This document shows positions 1 through 8,629 of a stretch of DNA of 45,214 nucleotides, in pieces. Made by a program: the position numbers and the translations under genes. The notes beneath the pieces are model-generated. The model was not told the origin of the DNA. It saw nothing but the letters and a program-made list of their open reading frames with translations, and did not search any database. Location of the stretch: contig QHXX01000024.1 of the NCBI GenBank assembly GCA_003223135.1, positions 1 to 45,214 on the forward strand, read 5' to 3'. This DNA comes from Acidobacteriota bacterium (GTDB lineage: Bacteria > Acidobacteriota > Polarisedimenticolia > Gp22-AA2). Each line of letters starts with the position of its first letter. Positions within the stretch are counted from its first letter, which is position 1.

Positions 1-1314
1 GCGCTGTGGGCCTGGTCCGAGCGTCCCTCACCCGGGCTCCTTCTGGCGTGCGGCTTGACGGTGGGCGGAGCGTTCGCCTCGAAGTTCACCTCCTTCTGGC
101 TGCTGCCGATCCTGGTGGCCCTGCTCATCGTGCTGTTCACGATGCGCACGCCGCTGCCGCTTAGGCCCTGGAGCAGGCAGGTGGACGCGCCGGCCGCACC
201 TCTGGCGCGCCGCGCGGCCGGCCTGGTCCTCTGGGCTTCGTGCGTGGCCCTCCTCGCCTTCCTGGTCGTCGCTCTGACTTACGCCGGCGCGGGGATCGGG
301 TCCTATCTCGTGGGGCTTGCGCGCGGGTTGCGTCATTCCGGTGTGGGACACAGCGCGTACTTGATGGGCAAATACTCCGAGGACGGATGGTGGTACTACT
401 TCCTCTACGCGTACCTGATCAAGACACCTCTCGGCACGCTCCTCATCGTGGCGGCGTCTCTTCTGTCCTTGGCGCTGTGGCGCCGGATCCGCCTCAAGGA
501 CGAGCTCTTCCTGTGGACCCCGATAGCACTTGTCGTCCTGATCACCTGCCTGTGGAAAGTGAACATCGGACTCCGACACCTCCTGCCGATCTATCCCTTC
601 CTATACCTGGCCGCCGGGCGGCTCGTCACGCCAATTCGAGCCGGGAGCTCCGGCGCCGGGAGACGTTGGCGTGCTCCTCTGGCCGCCGGGTTCGTCGTCG
701 CATGCCTGGGCTGGAATGTCATCGAGGCGGCGAGGATCGCTCCCTATCATCTCGCCTATTTCAACGAGCTGGTCGGAGGGCCGGCCAACGGGCACCTTCA
801 TCTCCTCGACTCGAATCTCGACTGGGGACAATCGTCCAAGGCGCTCCGACGCTATGTGGAGGCGGAGAACCTTCCGCTCATCTACTGCGCCTATTCGGGG
901 AACGCCGATCCCTGGTACTACGGCGTGCGCTACCAGTACGCGCCCGGGTCCGGGAATCTTGATAACGCCAAGCAACGGCCCGTGCGCGTCCCGGACGGCC
1001 TGCCGCGCGAGGTGCTGGCGGTCAGCGCCATGGTCCTGCACTCGGTTCACTTCACCGACACGGAAGTGTGGGCACCCCTGCGCCGGCAGAAACCGATCGC
1101 CATGCCCGGGTACTCATTCCTGGTTTACGACATCACACGGAACGCCGAGGCCCACGCCTACATCGCGGCTCTGTATCTGAGCTTCGGTATGGACGATCTG
1201 GCCGACTATGAGGCTCACCGGACGCTCAGGCTCGACCCGAAGAACCCCGTGGCTCTGGCGGTCCTGGACAAGCTGAAAGAGAACATCGCCCGGCCGGACT
1301 TCCCAGGAGGCTAG
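1..1314 (+). CDS. Family 39-type membrane glycosyltransferase, 5'-truncated
   Basis: The reading frame is open from base 1, so the N-terminus lies outside the window; 437 codons remain before TAG. What remains is a series of hydrophobic segments with a short loop containing WWYYFLYAYLIKTP and then a soluble C-terminal part with DSNLDWGQSSKALRRYVE and DPWYYGVRYQY. That pattern is typical of PMT/ArnT-like (GT39, PMT_2) enzymes, which move a sugar from a polyprenyl-phosphate donor on the outer face of the inner membrane. The last 60 residues look like a single TPR-like helical pair (YLSFGMDDLADYEAHRTLRL). The catalytic N-terminal loop is missing, so the acceptor cannot be guessed. Its TAG overlaps the TAG of the convergent next gene inside a shared CTAG. 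Confidence 0.75.
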   Translation, partial: ALWAWSERPSPGLLLACGLTVGGAFASKFTSFWLLPILVALLIVLFTMRTPLPLRPWSRQVDAPAAPLARRAAGLVLWASCVALLAFLVVALTYAGAGIGSYLVGLARGLRHSGVGHSAYLMGKYSEDGWWYYFLYAYLIKTPLGTLLIVAASLLSLALWRRIRLKDELFLWTPIALVVLITCLWKVNIGLRHLLPIYPFLYLAAGRLVTPIRAGSSGAGRRWRAPLAAGFVVACLGWNVIEAARIAPYHLAYFNELVGGPANGHLHLLDSNLDWGQSSKALRRYVEAENLPLIYCAYSGNADPWYYGVRYQYAPGSGNLDNAKQRPVRVPDGLPREVLAVSAMVLHSVHFTDTEVWAPLRRQKPIAMPGYSFLVYDITRNAEAHAYIAALYLSFGMDDLADYEAHRTLRLDPKNPVALAVLDKLKENIARPDFPGG

Positions 1315-3282
1315 GGTCTGGCGGCCCCGCGACGAAGCGCGGCCAGAAGCGCGCGCGTCGTCGCGTCCATCACGCTGTCGCCGGAATCGAGGGCCTCCGC
1401 CCGCTCCAGCGCCGACAACGCTCCATCACGATCTCCCAGACGATCGAGGAGCACACCCAGCGCCTTGTAGGGGAGAGGTGCGGTGGGAGCCAGGCGGATC
1501 GCCTCACGGTATTGCCCCGCCGCGCCCTGGAAGTTCCCCGACTGCTCGAGTGCCCGGGCCAGGTGGTAGCGGTACACCGGGTGGGCGGGACGGGCGGCCA
1601 CCGCCTGCTCGAGGGCGTCGCGGGCGCCCGGTGCATCGCCCGCGTCCAGGAGAGTCAGGCCGAGGCCGTCCTGCAAATCCGGGTCGCCCGATCGGATGAG
1701 AAGCGCCTTGCGGAAGGAGTCGGCGGCGCCGGGGTCGTGCGCCCCGCGCTGCGCCACGCCGAGATTGCGCAGGTAGTCGGCGTTCCCCGGCTCCAGCCGC
1801 ACCGCCTCCGTGTAGGCGAGAAGGGCCGCAGCGGCCTCCCCGAGGGCCAGCTCGGCCGCTCCCAGGTTCGTGTAGGCCAGGGCGCTTTTCGGATCGATGT
1901 CGATGGCCCGGCGCAGGAGGTCGCGCGCCTCCCCATGCCGGTTGATTCCCATCAGGCTGTGCGCCAGGTTCACCAGGTACCGCACGTCGCCTGGCTGCTG
2001 CCGGAGCGCTTCCCGGTAGTGATCGACGGACTCCTGCCACTTCTTCTGCCGCGCCAGGACTCCGGCGAGGTTGTAGTGCGCGTCGGCGAACTCGGGCCAC
2101 ACTCCGAGCGCCTTCTGGTACGCCTCGACCGCCGACGGATCATCGCCCTGCTCCTCGCACGTCGACCCGTAATTGAACAGCGCCCGCACGCTCTCCGGCG
2201 CGACCCCGAGCGCTGCCTTGAAGATGGTGTGGTCGTCACGCCAGTCGCGCAGGCGCACGGCGCTCCGGGCCGCGAGCGCAACAACGACGAGCCCTACGAT
2301 GAGCCGCGCGACGACGGCGCGCCGGCCGAGGGGAGCCCTGGTGGTGGCGGCTCCGGGTGGTGGCGAGCCCCGCGCGAGGGCGTCGGCCGCCAACACACAG
2401 AAGCCCGCCGAGGGCAGGTAGAGAAGACGCTCCGCCATGATCGTGCCTATCGGGAACAGGAAATTGGCGACCGGAGCGAGAGTCACTCCGAGCCAGAGAA
2501 GCGCGAAGGCCGTCGCGGGGGCGCGCCTCCACGTCAGGACGACGCCCGCCATCCAGGCGGTGGCGAGGGCCGCGCCGATGATGACCCCGGGATCGAAGGG
2601 ACCTGTGGGGGGCGAGATGGTGCGGTAGGAGTAGTCGATCGACAGTCGCGCAGGCCACACGAGAGCCTCCGCATAGCGCGCCAGCACCTTCAGGGCCGTC
2701 AGGCGCCCCTCGACGAACGGCAGGTGGGCGATCGGGTTGTCGATGAAATGAATCGACCCCGCCGGGTTGAGGCCTCCCAGGACATGGACCCGCAGGGCCA
2801 GGACCAAAGCGAGCGTGAGAGCCGATGCGGCGTGGTATCTCCATGCGGGCCGGCGGCGCACCACGAGAAGATCGGCGAGCAGAAGGAGTCCCGGCACGAC
2901 CACGGCGTTCTCCTTGGCCAGAAATCCCAGGGCGAACAGGGCAAGCGAGAGGGCGTAGAGGCTCGCGCGTCCTGCACCGAGCCGCCCTGGAGCGCCGGCC
3001 TCGCGGGCGCGCAGGAAGGCGAGGACGGAACCGAGGGCGCAGGACGCCGCCAAAGGCGAACGACAGGATGGTGACCGGCCGGTACAGGTTGGGCACCTGC
3101 CTTTCGCCCGTGCTCCAGTAACCGCTTGCGAAGATCCGGGGCAGCTGCGACAGGTCGCGGGTGAGATCGTTCTGCTCGATGATTCGATGGTCGTCGTGGA
3201 TGAACCCGGGGCGGAGCGCTCCGAGATTGACCAGCACACACACCAGGGCAAGCAGGAGAACGGCGCGCCGGTGACGAATCAC
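1311..3282 (-). pseudogene. TMTC-like membrane glycosyltransferase with TPR repeats, broken by frameshift and probable internal deletion
   Basis: The N-terminal 80 or so residues (signal-anchor, then FIHDDHRII and NLYRPVTILSFAFGG) read in one frame from the ATG at 3282, which overlaps the stop of the upstream gene as ATGA. The rest (FLAKENAVVVPGLLLLADLL, further membrane helices, then about eight TPR units) reads in another frame down to 1311. The switch lies near 3035-3060. Joining the two frames puts SFAFGG directly against LAASCALGSVLAFLRARE. In TMTC/DUF1736-type proteins these elements are separated by roughly 55-65 residues that include a transmembrane helix and a His-Pro-x-H-x-E segment. 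So a block seems to be missing as well as the frame. This may be a real decayed gene or an assembly error. Third member of the minus-strand DUF362 - phosphatase-like - TMTC operon. Confidence 0.7.
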
Positions 3283-4760
3283 TGCTTCTTGCCGCCGACG
3301 TAGCCGAGGGAGCGGAGGTTCTCCTCAAGGCCGGGCGGCAGCGGCGGCTCGTTGCGGTCGTCCTTCATCGGGTCCGCGGCCACAAGCTCGAGCAGGGCCC
3401 GGCGGAGCGCCTCTTCATCCTGGGGGAACTTGCCGAGGACGTTGGTCGTCTCCCCGGGATCCGACTCGAGATCGTAGAACTCCCAGATCGGCCCGCCCGA
3501 GCGGGTCGGGATCATGATCAGCTTGAAACGGTCGCTCCGCATCATGCGCCACTTCCCGGCCACGCCGTCGACGTACTGCCGCGGGTTTTCCCGGTAGAAA
3601 TTCCGGCCCGATTCCGAGTAGGCGAAGGGCACCGGACCGCCCGTCTTGCCGAGCATGCGCGGCAGCAGGGTGGCGCCTTGCAGGCCGGGGGGGATCGGGA
3701 TGCCGGCCACGTCGAGGACGGTCGGGACGATGTCGATGGTGCGCGCCTGGGTGGTGACCGTCCTGCCCGCCGGCACGGACGGCGGGTAGCTGAAGATGAG
3801 CGGCACGCGCACCGTCGGCTCGTAGAGGTAGGCCCCGTGCTCGAAGAAGTAGTCGTGCTCCCCCAGGCTCTCGCCGTGATCGGCGGTCAGGACCACGAGA
3901 GTGCGAGCCAGGAGGCCCATCGACTCCAGGGCGCCGAGCAGCTCGCCCGTCGCCTGGTCGGCGCACGCCACCTCACCGTCGTAGTGCGCCACGGCGTGTT
4001 CCACCTCGCGTGTCTTAAGCCTCGTCTTTCCGAAGATGAGGTCGCCGCGCTCCACCCCCGGCCCCGCTTCGACGTTGAAAGTGTGCGGTCCCTTGTACCC
4101 GGGGTCGAACATCTCGGTGTAAGGAGCCGGGGCCTCGTAAGGCCAGTGCGGAGCGTTGTAGCGCACCCACAGGAAGAAGGGCGCGTCCTTGCGCTCGCGG
4201 CGACGCAGCCACTGCACCGCCTTGCGAGACGCGTCGCTGTCGCTTTTGGTCGGCAGATAGACCTTCTTTCCTGCCGCGTCGAGGTAGATGTCCGGGTCAT
4301 ACATGTCGAAATCGCGGTGCAGCCCGACGTTGAGGCCCTGGGTCACCGCGAACGACTCATAGCCGTTCTCCTTCAGGACCCGCGTCAGGGTGAGCCGCCC
4401 CTCCATGACCTCGTAGCTCTGTCCCTCGTAACGCAGGCCGTGCACCATCGGGTAGACGCCCGTCAGGATGGATGGAAACGATTGCACGGTGCGGCCCGCG
4501 GCGGTGAGCGCCACGCGGAACACGACGCCCCTCCGGCCCAGGGTGTCGATGAATCGGCTGGTCGGGCGGCCGTAGCCATAGCAGCCCAGGTGGTCGGGAC
4601 GCAGGGTATCGACGGTGATCAGCAGGACGTTCGGCCTGCCGCCGGCCGCGGGCGGGGCGGGTGTTCCGCCCCCGGCGCAGCCGCACAGGCCGCCGAGAAG
4701 TAAACCCAGGACCGCGAGTCCGGGGAAACGGCGCCGGCGCAGGCTTCTCTCGTCAGGCAT
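3279..4760 (-). CDS. Sulfatase-like / alkaline phosphatase superfamily lipoprotein
   Basis: 493 residues. A hydrophobic leader ends in GLCGC (Cys26/Cys28), a plausible lipobox, so it is likely anchored in the envelope facing the periplasm. Sulfatase-fold metal motifs are clear: ITVDTLRPDHLGCYGY around Asp51 and LTADHGESLGEHDY in the C-terminal half, plus the typical ending ENLRSLGYVGG. The nucleophile region reads RTVQSFPSILTGVYP. When LTG is aligned, the position held by Cys or Ser (formylglycine) in true sulfatases holds Thr91, and the Pro-x-Arg part of the sulfatase signature is absent. A Thr nucleophile is known in phosphate-transferring members of this superfamily, so phosphodiesterase or phosphotransferase activity is as likely as sulfatase activity. 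It overlaps the DUF362 gene by 8 bp and the next gene by 4 bp, so the three are translationally coupled. Confidence 0.8.
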   Translation of the reverse strand: MPDERSLRRRRFPGLAVLGLLLGGLCGCAGGGTPAPPAAGGRPNVLLITVDTLRPDHLGCYGYGRPTSRFIDTLGRRGVVFRVALTAAGRTVQSFPSILTGVYPMVHGLRYEGQSYEVMEGRLTLTRVLKENGYESFAVTQGLNVGLHRDFDMYDPDIYLDAAGKKVYLPTKSDSDASRKAVQWLRRRERKDAPFFLWVRYNAPHWPYEAPAPYTEMFDPGYKGPHTFNVEAGPGVERGDLIFGKTRLKTREVEHAVAHYDGEVACADQATGELLGALESMGLLARTLVVLTADHGESLGEHDYFFEHGAYLYEPTVRVPLIFSYPPSVPAGRTVTTQARTIDIVPTVLDVAGIPIPPGLQGATLLPRMLGKTGGPVPFAYSESGRNFYRENPRQYVDGVAGKWRMMRSDRFKLIMIPTRSGGPIWEFYDLESDPGETTNVLGKFPQDEEALRRALLELVAADPMKDDRNEPPLPPGLEENLRSLGYVGGKKQ

Positions 4761-5895
4761 TCCGGGCGGTGGCGTCGGCGGGTCCGGGCACGGTGCTCGC
4801 CCGGCTTCTCGGACCGCCGTAGCGTTCGTCGAAGAGCCGGCCCCACTCCGTGTTGCGGAACCGGGCGATCCTGGCCCTCCCCACGGTCGGGTACCACAGG
4901 AGGTCGTGGTAGAAGTTCGACGCGGCCGGCGCCCAGACGACGAGCGGCGAATGCAGGGCGATCTTCTCCAGGAAGCGCAGCGGCCCCTTCCGGAGCATCT
5001 GGTCCCCCCAGATGACGAAGGACCGCGACACCTTGAAGCCCAGGTTCAATCCGGCGATGTCGTCTCCCACCAGGTCGATCTGGCGCGGATCGGCCACACC
5101 CAGTCCCCGGTCGTGGCACATCCTGAGGTACGGAATCGACATCGGGTCGAACCCCATGACGCGCGCCGCCACCGCGTCGATCGCCACCGAGTCGGCCCCG
5201 GCCAGGATCACGTTGCCGACGACGGGTTCCATCGTGCGCGGCCCCGCCCCGTTTCCGCAGATGGTGCCGTCCATCGCTGTGAAGATGCCCGGGTGCAGCT
5301 CCTTCTGCATGTACATCAGATCGACCAGCACCTCGTGCATGTACTTGTGGGCGTAGTGGCGCACCTCCTTCAGGAGGCCGCCGAAGGCGTTCTTGATCGA
5401 CCCCGTGGTCGTGGCGTGGCCGTGCGTTTTTACCGTCGGCAGATGGACGATGTTCTTGCCGGGATACATCGCGGGGATCTCGATCCCGTCCGGGAAGATC
5501 TCGTTCAGCCTCAAGAGCGGCGACTTGAACCGATGCACGCGCCACTCGACCTCCGGGAGCGCGACGAAACCCAGCCCGAACGCCTCGAGGACCGGGAGCC
5601 AGCGGTTGTTCCTGGCGCCCGTCCACGGATCGGTGACGACCGTCTTGTTCTCGGCGGGCATCAACCGCGTCGGGGCGTAGCCGTCCTCGAGCATCGTCTT
5701 CACGACACCCTCGACCTGCCAGGGCTGGCTGGAGCAGGCCGGGAAGTATTTGGTCCATGAAAGGTTCAGCTTGATGATCGTGGGGAGGGACGGATCGATG
5801 ACCGACGTGTACGACGCCATCCGCATGAGGCGGCCGTAGTCGTCCACGACCGTCTGGGGACGGGTACGCAGAACGGCGATCTTCGAACGGGTCAT
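4753..5895 (-). CDS. DUF362 domain protein
   Basis: 380 residues, no signal peptide. It carries the DUF362 hallmarks: IIKLNLSWTKYFPACSSQPW near the N-terminus, a central HLPTVKTHGHATTTGSIKNAFGG, MDGTICGNGAGPR, and LAGADSVAIDAVAARVMGFDP. The biochemical role of DUF362 is not established; some members carry ferredoxin domains, but none is visible here. It is the first gene of the operon with the phosphatase-like lipoprotein and the TMTC-like gene, and lies downstream of the UbiA-type gene, so a role in envelope glycan or lipid metabolism is a context-based guess. A TATAAT box sits 39-44 bases upstream of its ATG. Confidence 0.8.
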   Translation of the reverse strand: MTRSKIAVLRTRPQTVVDDYGRLMRMASYTSVIDPSLPTIIKLNLSWTKYFPACSSQPWQVEGVVKTMLEDGYAPTRLMPAENKTVVTDPWTGARNNRWLPVLEAFGLGFVALPEVEWRVHRFKSPLLRLNEIFPDGIEIPAMYPGKNIVHLPTVKTHGHATTTGSIKNAFGGLLKEVRHYAHKYMHEVLVDLMYMQKELHPGIFTAMDGTICGNGAGPRTMEPVVGNVILAGADSVAIDAVAARVMGFDPMSIPYLRMCHDRGLGVADPRQIDLVGDDIAGLNLGFKVSRSFVIWGDQMLRKGPLRFLEKIALHSPLVVWAPAASNFYHDLLWYPTVGRARIARFRNTEWGRLFDERYGGPRSRASTVPGPADATARNA

Positions 5896-5933
5896 GAGCG
5901 CGCTCCCTGGGCGGAACGTACTCCCAGGCCGAC

Positions 5934-5939
5934 ATTATA
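5934..5939 (-). promoter_or_regulatory. Candidate -10 element upstream of the DUF362 operon
   Basis: A perfect TATAAT on the minus strand, 39 bases from the ATG at 5895. No good -35 is found 16-18 bases further up (GC-rich hairpin sequence lies there), so an activator or another sigma factor may be needed, or the match is chance. Confidence 0.45.
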
Positions 5940-5942
5940 GAA

Positions 5943-5968
5943 CCGCCCGGCCCCCGGGGCACGGGCGG
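5943..5968 (-). terminator. GC-rich hairpin after the UbiA-type gene
   Basis: CCGCCC (5943-5948) pairs with GGGCGG (5963-5968), with an inner CCCC/GGGG stem between them. It lies about 30 bases after the stop of the UbiA-type gene and directly before the TATAAT box. There is no U tract, so it may act as a Rho-assisted terminator or an RNA-stabilising end rather than a classic intrinsic terminator. Confidence 0.4.
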
Positions 5969-5998
5969 CGGGGCCGGAAGGGCCGCGCGGAAGGGTTC

Positions 5999-6922
5999 TC
6001 AGGCGGGCCCTCCGCCCAGGGACATCAGCACGACGACCGTCAAGGCCCATAGACCGACGCACGCCAGGAGCGGAAGATCGGTGAGCAGGGTCTGCGTGGG
6101 GCTGCCGCCGCCACCCTTCCGGTGGACCAGGTACAGGTAGCGGAAGATTCCGTACAGGACGAATGGCACGGTCAGATAGAGGTGCCTGGTGCCCAGCTTG
6201 GTCTCCACCTCCGGGGACACGGAGTAGAGGATGTAGGCCACGAGGGTCGACGGCGTGACCACGTTGATCATCTGGTCGATGAAGTCGAGGGAGTAGTCCT
6301 GCAGGCTGACCCGGTGGACGCGCGCGTTGTCGAGGCTCGCCAGCTCCTGGCGCCTCTTGCACAGGGCCAGGAACAGCGACAGGAGGATCGTGCACATGAC
6401 GAGCCAGTGCGAGATCGGCACATTGATGACCAGGGCCCCGCCGACGGCCCGCAGGACGAACCCGGAGGCGATCACCATGACGTCGATGATCACGACCTCC
6501 TTCAGCCAGAACGAGTACACCAGGTTCAACGCCACGTACGCAAGCAGGACCGCGCCGAACGCCGGGAACAGCGCGAACCCGGCCATGAGCGATAAGGTCA
6601 GAAGGAGAATCGCCGCGGTGACCGCGGGCAGCGTACCGAGCGCCTTCGAGGCGATTGGACGGCGCGCCTTCAGGGGGTGCTTGCGGTCCCGGTCGGCGTC
6701 GAACAGGTCATTGATGATGTACACGGAGCCGCTGGCGAGGCAGAACAGCCCGAAGGCTGCGGCCGCGCGCCCCGCGAGCGGGAGGTCCATCCACTTCTTG
6801 GCGAAGATGAGCGCAGCGAACACCACGAGGTTCTTGATCCACTGGCGGGGACGCATCGAGACGACGATGCCGGCCAGCGTGGAGGCGCGGGAGGTCCAGA
6901 CATCCACGGCGGTCCTTGCCAC
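5999..6922 (-). CDS. UbiA-family prenyltransferase, decaprenyl-phosphate phosphoribosyltransferase type
   Basis: 307 residues from a GTG that follows GAGGAGG by 8 bases; an ATG between them is out of frame. The frame stays open well upstream, but no other start has such a ribosome site. It begins with SMRPRQWIKNLVVFAALIFA, the characteristic opening of the Rv3806c-type subgroup. The prenyl-diphosphate/Mg motif NDLFDADRDRKHP follows, and there are about eight membrane helices; a second acidic segment lies near DYSLDFIDQM. Members of this subgroup transfer phosphoribose from PRPP to polyprenyl phosphate, making a lipid-linked pentose donor in the inner membrane. Divergently placed to a GT2 gene and next to other glycan genes, which fits lipid-linked sugar synthesis. 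The exact prenyl chain cannot be told. Confidence 0.8.
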   Translation of the reverse strand: MARTAVDVWTSRASTLAGIVVSMRPRQWIKNLVVFAALIFAKKWMDLPLAGRAAAAFGLFCLASGSVYIINDLFDADRDRKHPLKARRPIASKALGTLPAVTAAILLLTLSLMAGFALFPAFGAVLLAYVALNLVYSFWLKEVVIIDVMVIASGFVLRAVGGALVINVPISHWLVMCTILLSLFLALCKRRQELASLDNARVHRVSLQDYSLDFIDQMINVVTPSTLVAYILYSVSPEVETKLGTRHLYLTVPFVLYGIFRYLYLVHRKGGGGSPTQTLLTDLPLLACVGLWALTVVVLMSLGGGPA

Positions 6923-6968
6923 GATTTCATCCTCCTCGGGAGGCAGCGCGGAAGCGTGAAGGCCGGGA

Positions 6969-6997
6969 ATCTTAGCACCCGCTCTCGGCAGGGTCAA
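6969..6997 (-). promoter_or_regulatory. Candidate sigma70-type promoter for the UbiA-type gene
   Basis: TTGACC (6997-6992), 17-base spacer, TAAGAT (6974-6969). It lies 47 bases upstream of the GTG start at 6922. Confidence 0.5.
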
Positions 6998-7018
6998 AGC
7001 ACCCGTCCCCCGCGGGAG

Positions 7019-7024
7019 TATAGT
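7019..7024 (+). promoter_or_regulatory. Candidate -10 element upstream of the GT2 gene
   Basis: TATAGT, 36 bases before the ATG at 7061. No convincing -35 lies at the right distance; the region overlaps the divergent promoter of the UbiA-type gene. Confidence 0.35.
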
Positions 7025-7060
7025 CAGGTGTGCGCTTGAGGAGGGAGTCGAGCTTCGCGT

Positions 7061-7741
7061 ATGCGCATCGCCGTCGTCATCCCGGCTCACAACGAGGAGT
7101 CGTCCCTTCCGCTGGTCCTCGACGCGATTCCCAAAGGCCTCGTGGAGGAGGTCGTGGTGGTGGACAACGCCAGCACCGACCGGACCGCGGACGCGGCCCG
7201 GTCGCGCGGCGCCACGCTCCTCTTCGAGCCCCGGCGCGGGTACGGCGCCGCTTGCCTGCGTGGCGTCACGCACCTGGAGACGAAGCGACCCGAGGTCGTC
7301 GTCTTCCTGGATGCCGACTACAGCGATCACCCGGACGAGATGCCCAGGCTGCTCGAGCCGATCACCCGCGACGGTGCGGACCTCGTCATCGGCTCACGTG
7401 TCCTCGGCACGCGGGAGCCGGGGGCGATCCTGCCGCAGGCGCGCCTGGGGAACTGGCTGGCGGCGCGCCTGATGCGTTGTCTCTATGGCGGCCGTTTCAC
7501 CGACCTCGGGCCCTTCCGGGCCGTCCGCTTCGAATCGCTGCGTGGTCTCGGCATGGCCGATCGCGACTTCGGCTGGACCGCCGAGATGCAGGTCAAGGCG
7601 CTCAAACGCGGGCTGCGGGTCTGCGAGGTGCCGGTCTCCTACCGGCGCCGGGTCGGCAGGTCGAAGATCACGGGGACACTGTCCGGAACGCTGAAGGCGG
7701 GTGCGAAGATCCTCTGGACGATCGGCCGGAACGCGCTCTAG
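7061..7741 (+). CDS. GT2 family glycosyltransferase (polyprenyl-phosphate glycosyltransferase type)
   Basis: 226 residues, GT-A fold: IAVVIPAHNEESSLP at the N-terminus, VVVDNASTDRTADAA, the metal-binding VVFLDADYSDHPDEMP, and FGWTAEMQVKALKRGLRVCEVPVSYRRRVGRSKI. The last segment is typical of dolichol/polyprenyl-phosphate mannose or glucose synthases. There are no obvious C-terminal membrane helices, so it is the soluble, DPM1-like type that works at the cytoplasmic face. Its likely product is a lipid-linked hexose donor of the kind GT39 enzymes use, matching the truncated gene at the window's left end. A GAGGAGGG lies somewhat far upstream (about 17 bases). The stop overlaps the convergent XdhC-family gene at CTAG (7738-7741). 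Confidence 0.85.
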   Translation: MRIAVVIPAHNEESSLPLVLDAIPKGLVEEVVVVDNASTDRTADAARSRGATLLFEPRRGYGAACLRGVTHLETKRPEVVVFLDADYSDHPDEMPRLLEPITRDGADLVIGSRVLGTREPGAILPQARLGNWLAARLMRCLYGGRFTDLGPFRAVRFESLRGLGMADRDFGWTAEMQVKALKRGLRVCEVPVSYRRRVGRSKITGTLSGTLKAGAKILWTIGRNAL

Positions 7742-8628
7742 GAGTCTCTCCGCGGGCCGCGGCCACGGGCGATCGGCACCGGTGCCAGCGGGAGATCCAG
7801 GACCCTTATCTCGTGGGCGCTGCGCCGCGGCGCGCGTAGGATCTCGGCGGCCGGCGCCGCGTGCCGCACGGCGATCATCTCGGCGGCGATGCTGACCGCG
7901 ATTTCTTGCGGCGATTCCGCGCCGATCGGCAGCCCGATCGGCGCGCGCACCTCACGCAACGCCTCCCGGGGAGTCCCTTGCTCTAAGGCCCGCTCGAGGA
8001 CGACCGCCACCTTCCGGCGGCTGCCGATCAGGCCGACGTAGGAAGCGCCGCGCCCCACGGCGTGGCGCACCGCCGCGAGGTCGGTCCGATGGCAGCGCGT
8101 CACCACCGCGACGTAGGCCCCTGGCGGAATCTCCGGCAACCCGGAACAATAGTCGCGCCCCGCCCGTAGTGTCCGCACTCCGAAGGGAAAGCGTCTCGCC
8201 TCGAGGCATTCCGGACGGTCGTCCACGACCGTCACCTCGAACTCCAGCCGCGCGGCCAGACGGGCCAGCTCGCGGCCGACGTGGCCGCCTCCGAAGACGA
8301 TGAGGGGCAGCGGCGGGCGGACCACTTCGAGCAGGATGCGGGCGCTGCCGCCGCAGACCATCCCGGTGGATCCGTCTCCCTGCTCCGTGAAGCGGTACTC
8401 CTTCTCGAGGCCGTGCCCGGTCCGGATCGCCTCCTTCGCATCCTCGATGACGAGCGCCTCGAAGGCGCCTCCGCCGATGCTGAAGACGGTCTCCCCCGAA
8501 TCGGTGACGATCATCTTCGACCCCGGAGAGCGCGGTGTTGAGCCCTGGGACGAGCACAGGGTCGCGATCGCCAGGACACGTCCCGATCGCAGCAGGCGGG
8601 CGACCTTTCGGTAGAAGGCGAGGCTCAC
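7738..8628 (-). CDS. XdhC/CoxI-family protein
   Basis: 296 residues. The N-terminal XdhC/CoxI domain shows SSQGSTPRSPGSKMIVT and GMVCGGSARILLEV; the C-terminal Rossmann domain has IVFGGGHVGRELARLA, YVGLIGSRRKV and RAPIGLPIGAESPQEIAVSI. XdhC proteins bind molybdenum cofactor and help insert the sulfurated form into xanthine dehydrogenase-type enzymes. No such hydroxylase is in this window, so its client is elsewhere or it has another role. It starts just after the stop of the HEAT-repeat gene, as last gene of the greA operon. An odd partner for greA. Confidence 0.85.
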   Translation of the reverse strand: MSLAFYRKVARLLRSGRVLAIATLCSSQGSTPRSPGSKMIVTDSGETVFSIGGGAFEALVIEDAKEAIRTGHGLEKEYRFTEQGDGSTGMVCGGSARILLEVVRPPLPLIVFGGGHVGRELARLAARLEFEVTVVDDRPECLEARRFPFGVRTLRAGRDYCSGLPEIPPGAYVAVVTRCHRTDLAAVRHAVGRGASYVGLIGSRRKVAVVLERALEQGTPREALREVRAPIGLPIGAESPQEIAVSIAAEMIAVRHAAPAAEILRAPRRSAHEIRVLDLPLAPVPIARGRGPRRDS

Positions 8629-8629
8629 G

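Noticed and set aside
1512..3074. Plus-strand open frame of 520 codons opposite the TMTC-like gene
   Set aside because: Arg/Gly/His-rich composition typical of antisense frames in GC-rich DNA, no domain, and the TPR pattern on the other strand explains the sequence.
6923..7330. N-terminal extension of the UbiA-type protein
   Set aside because: The open frame crosses the divergent promoter region and the GT2 gene; GTG 6922 has GAGGAGG at ideal spacing.
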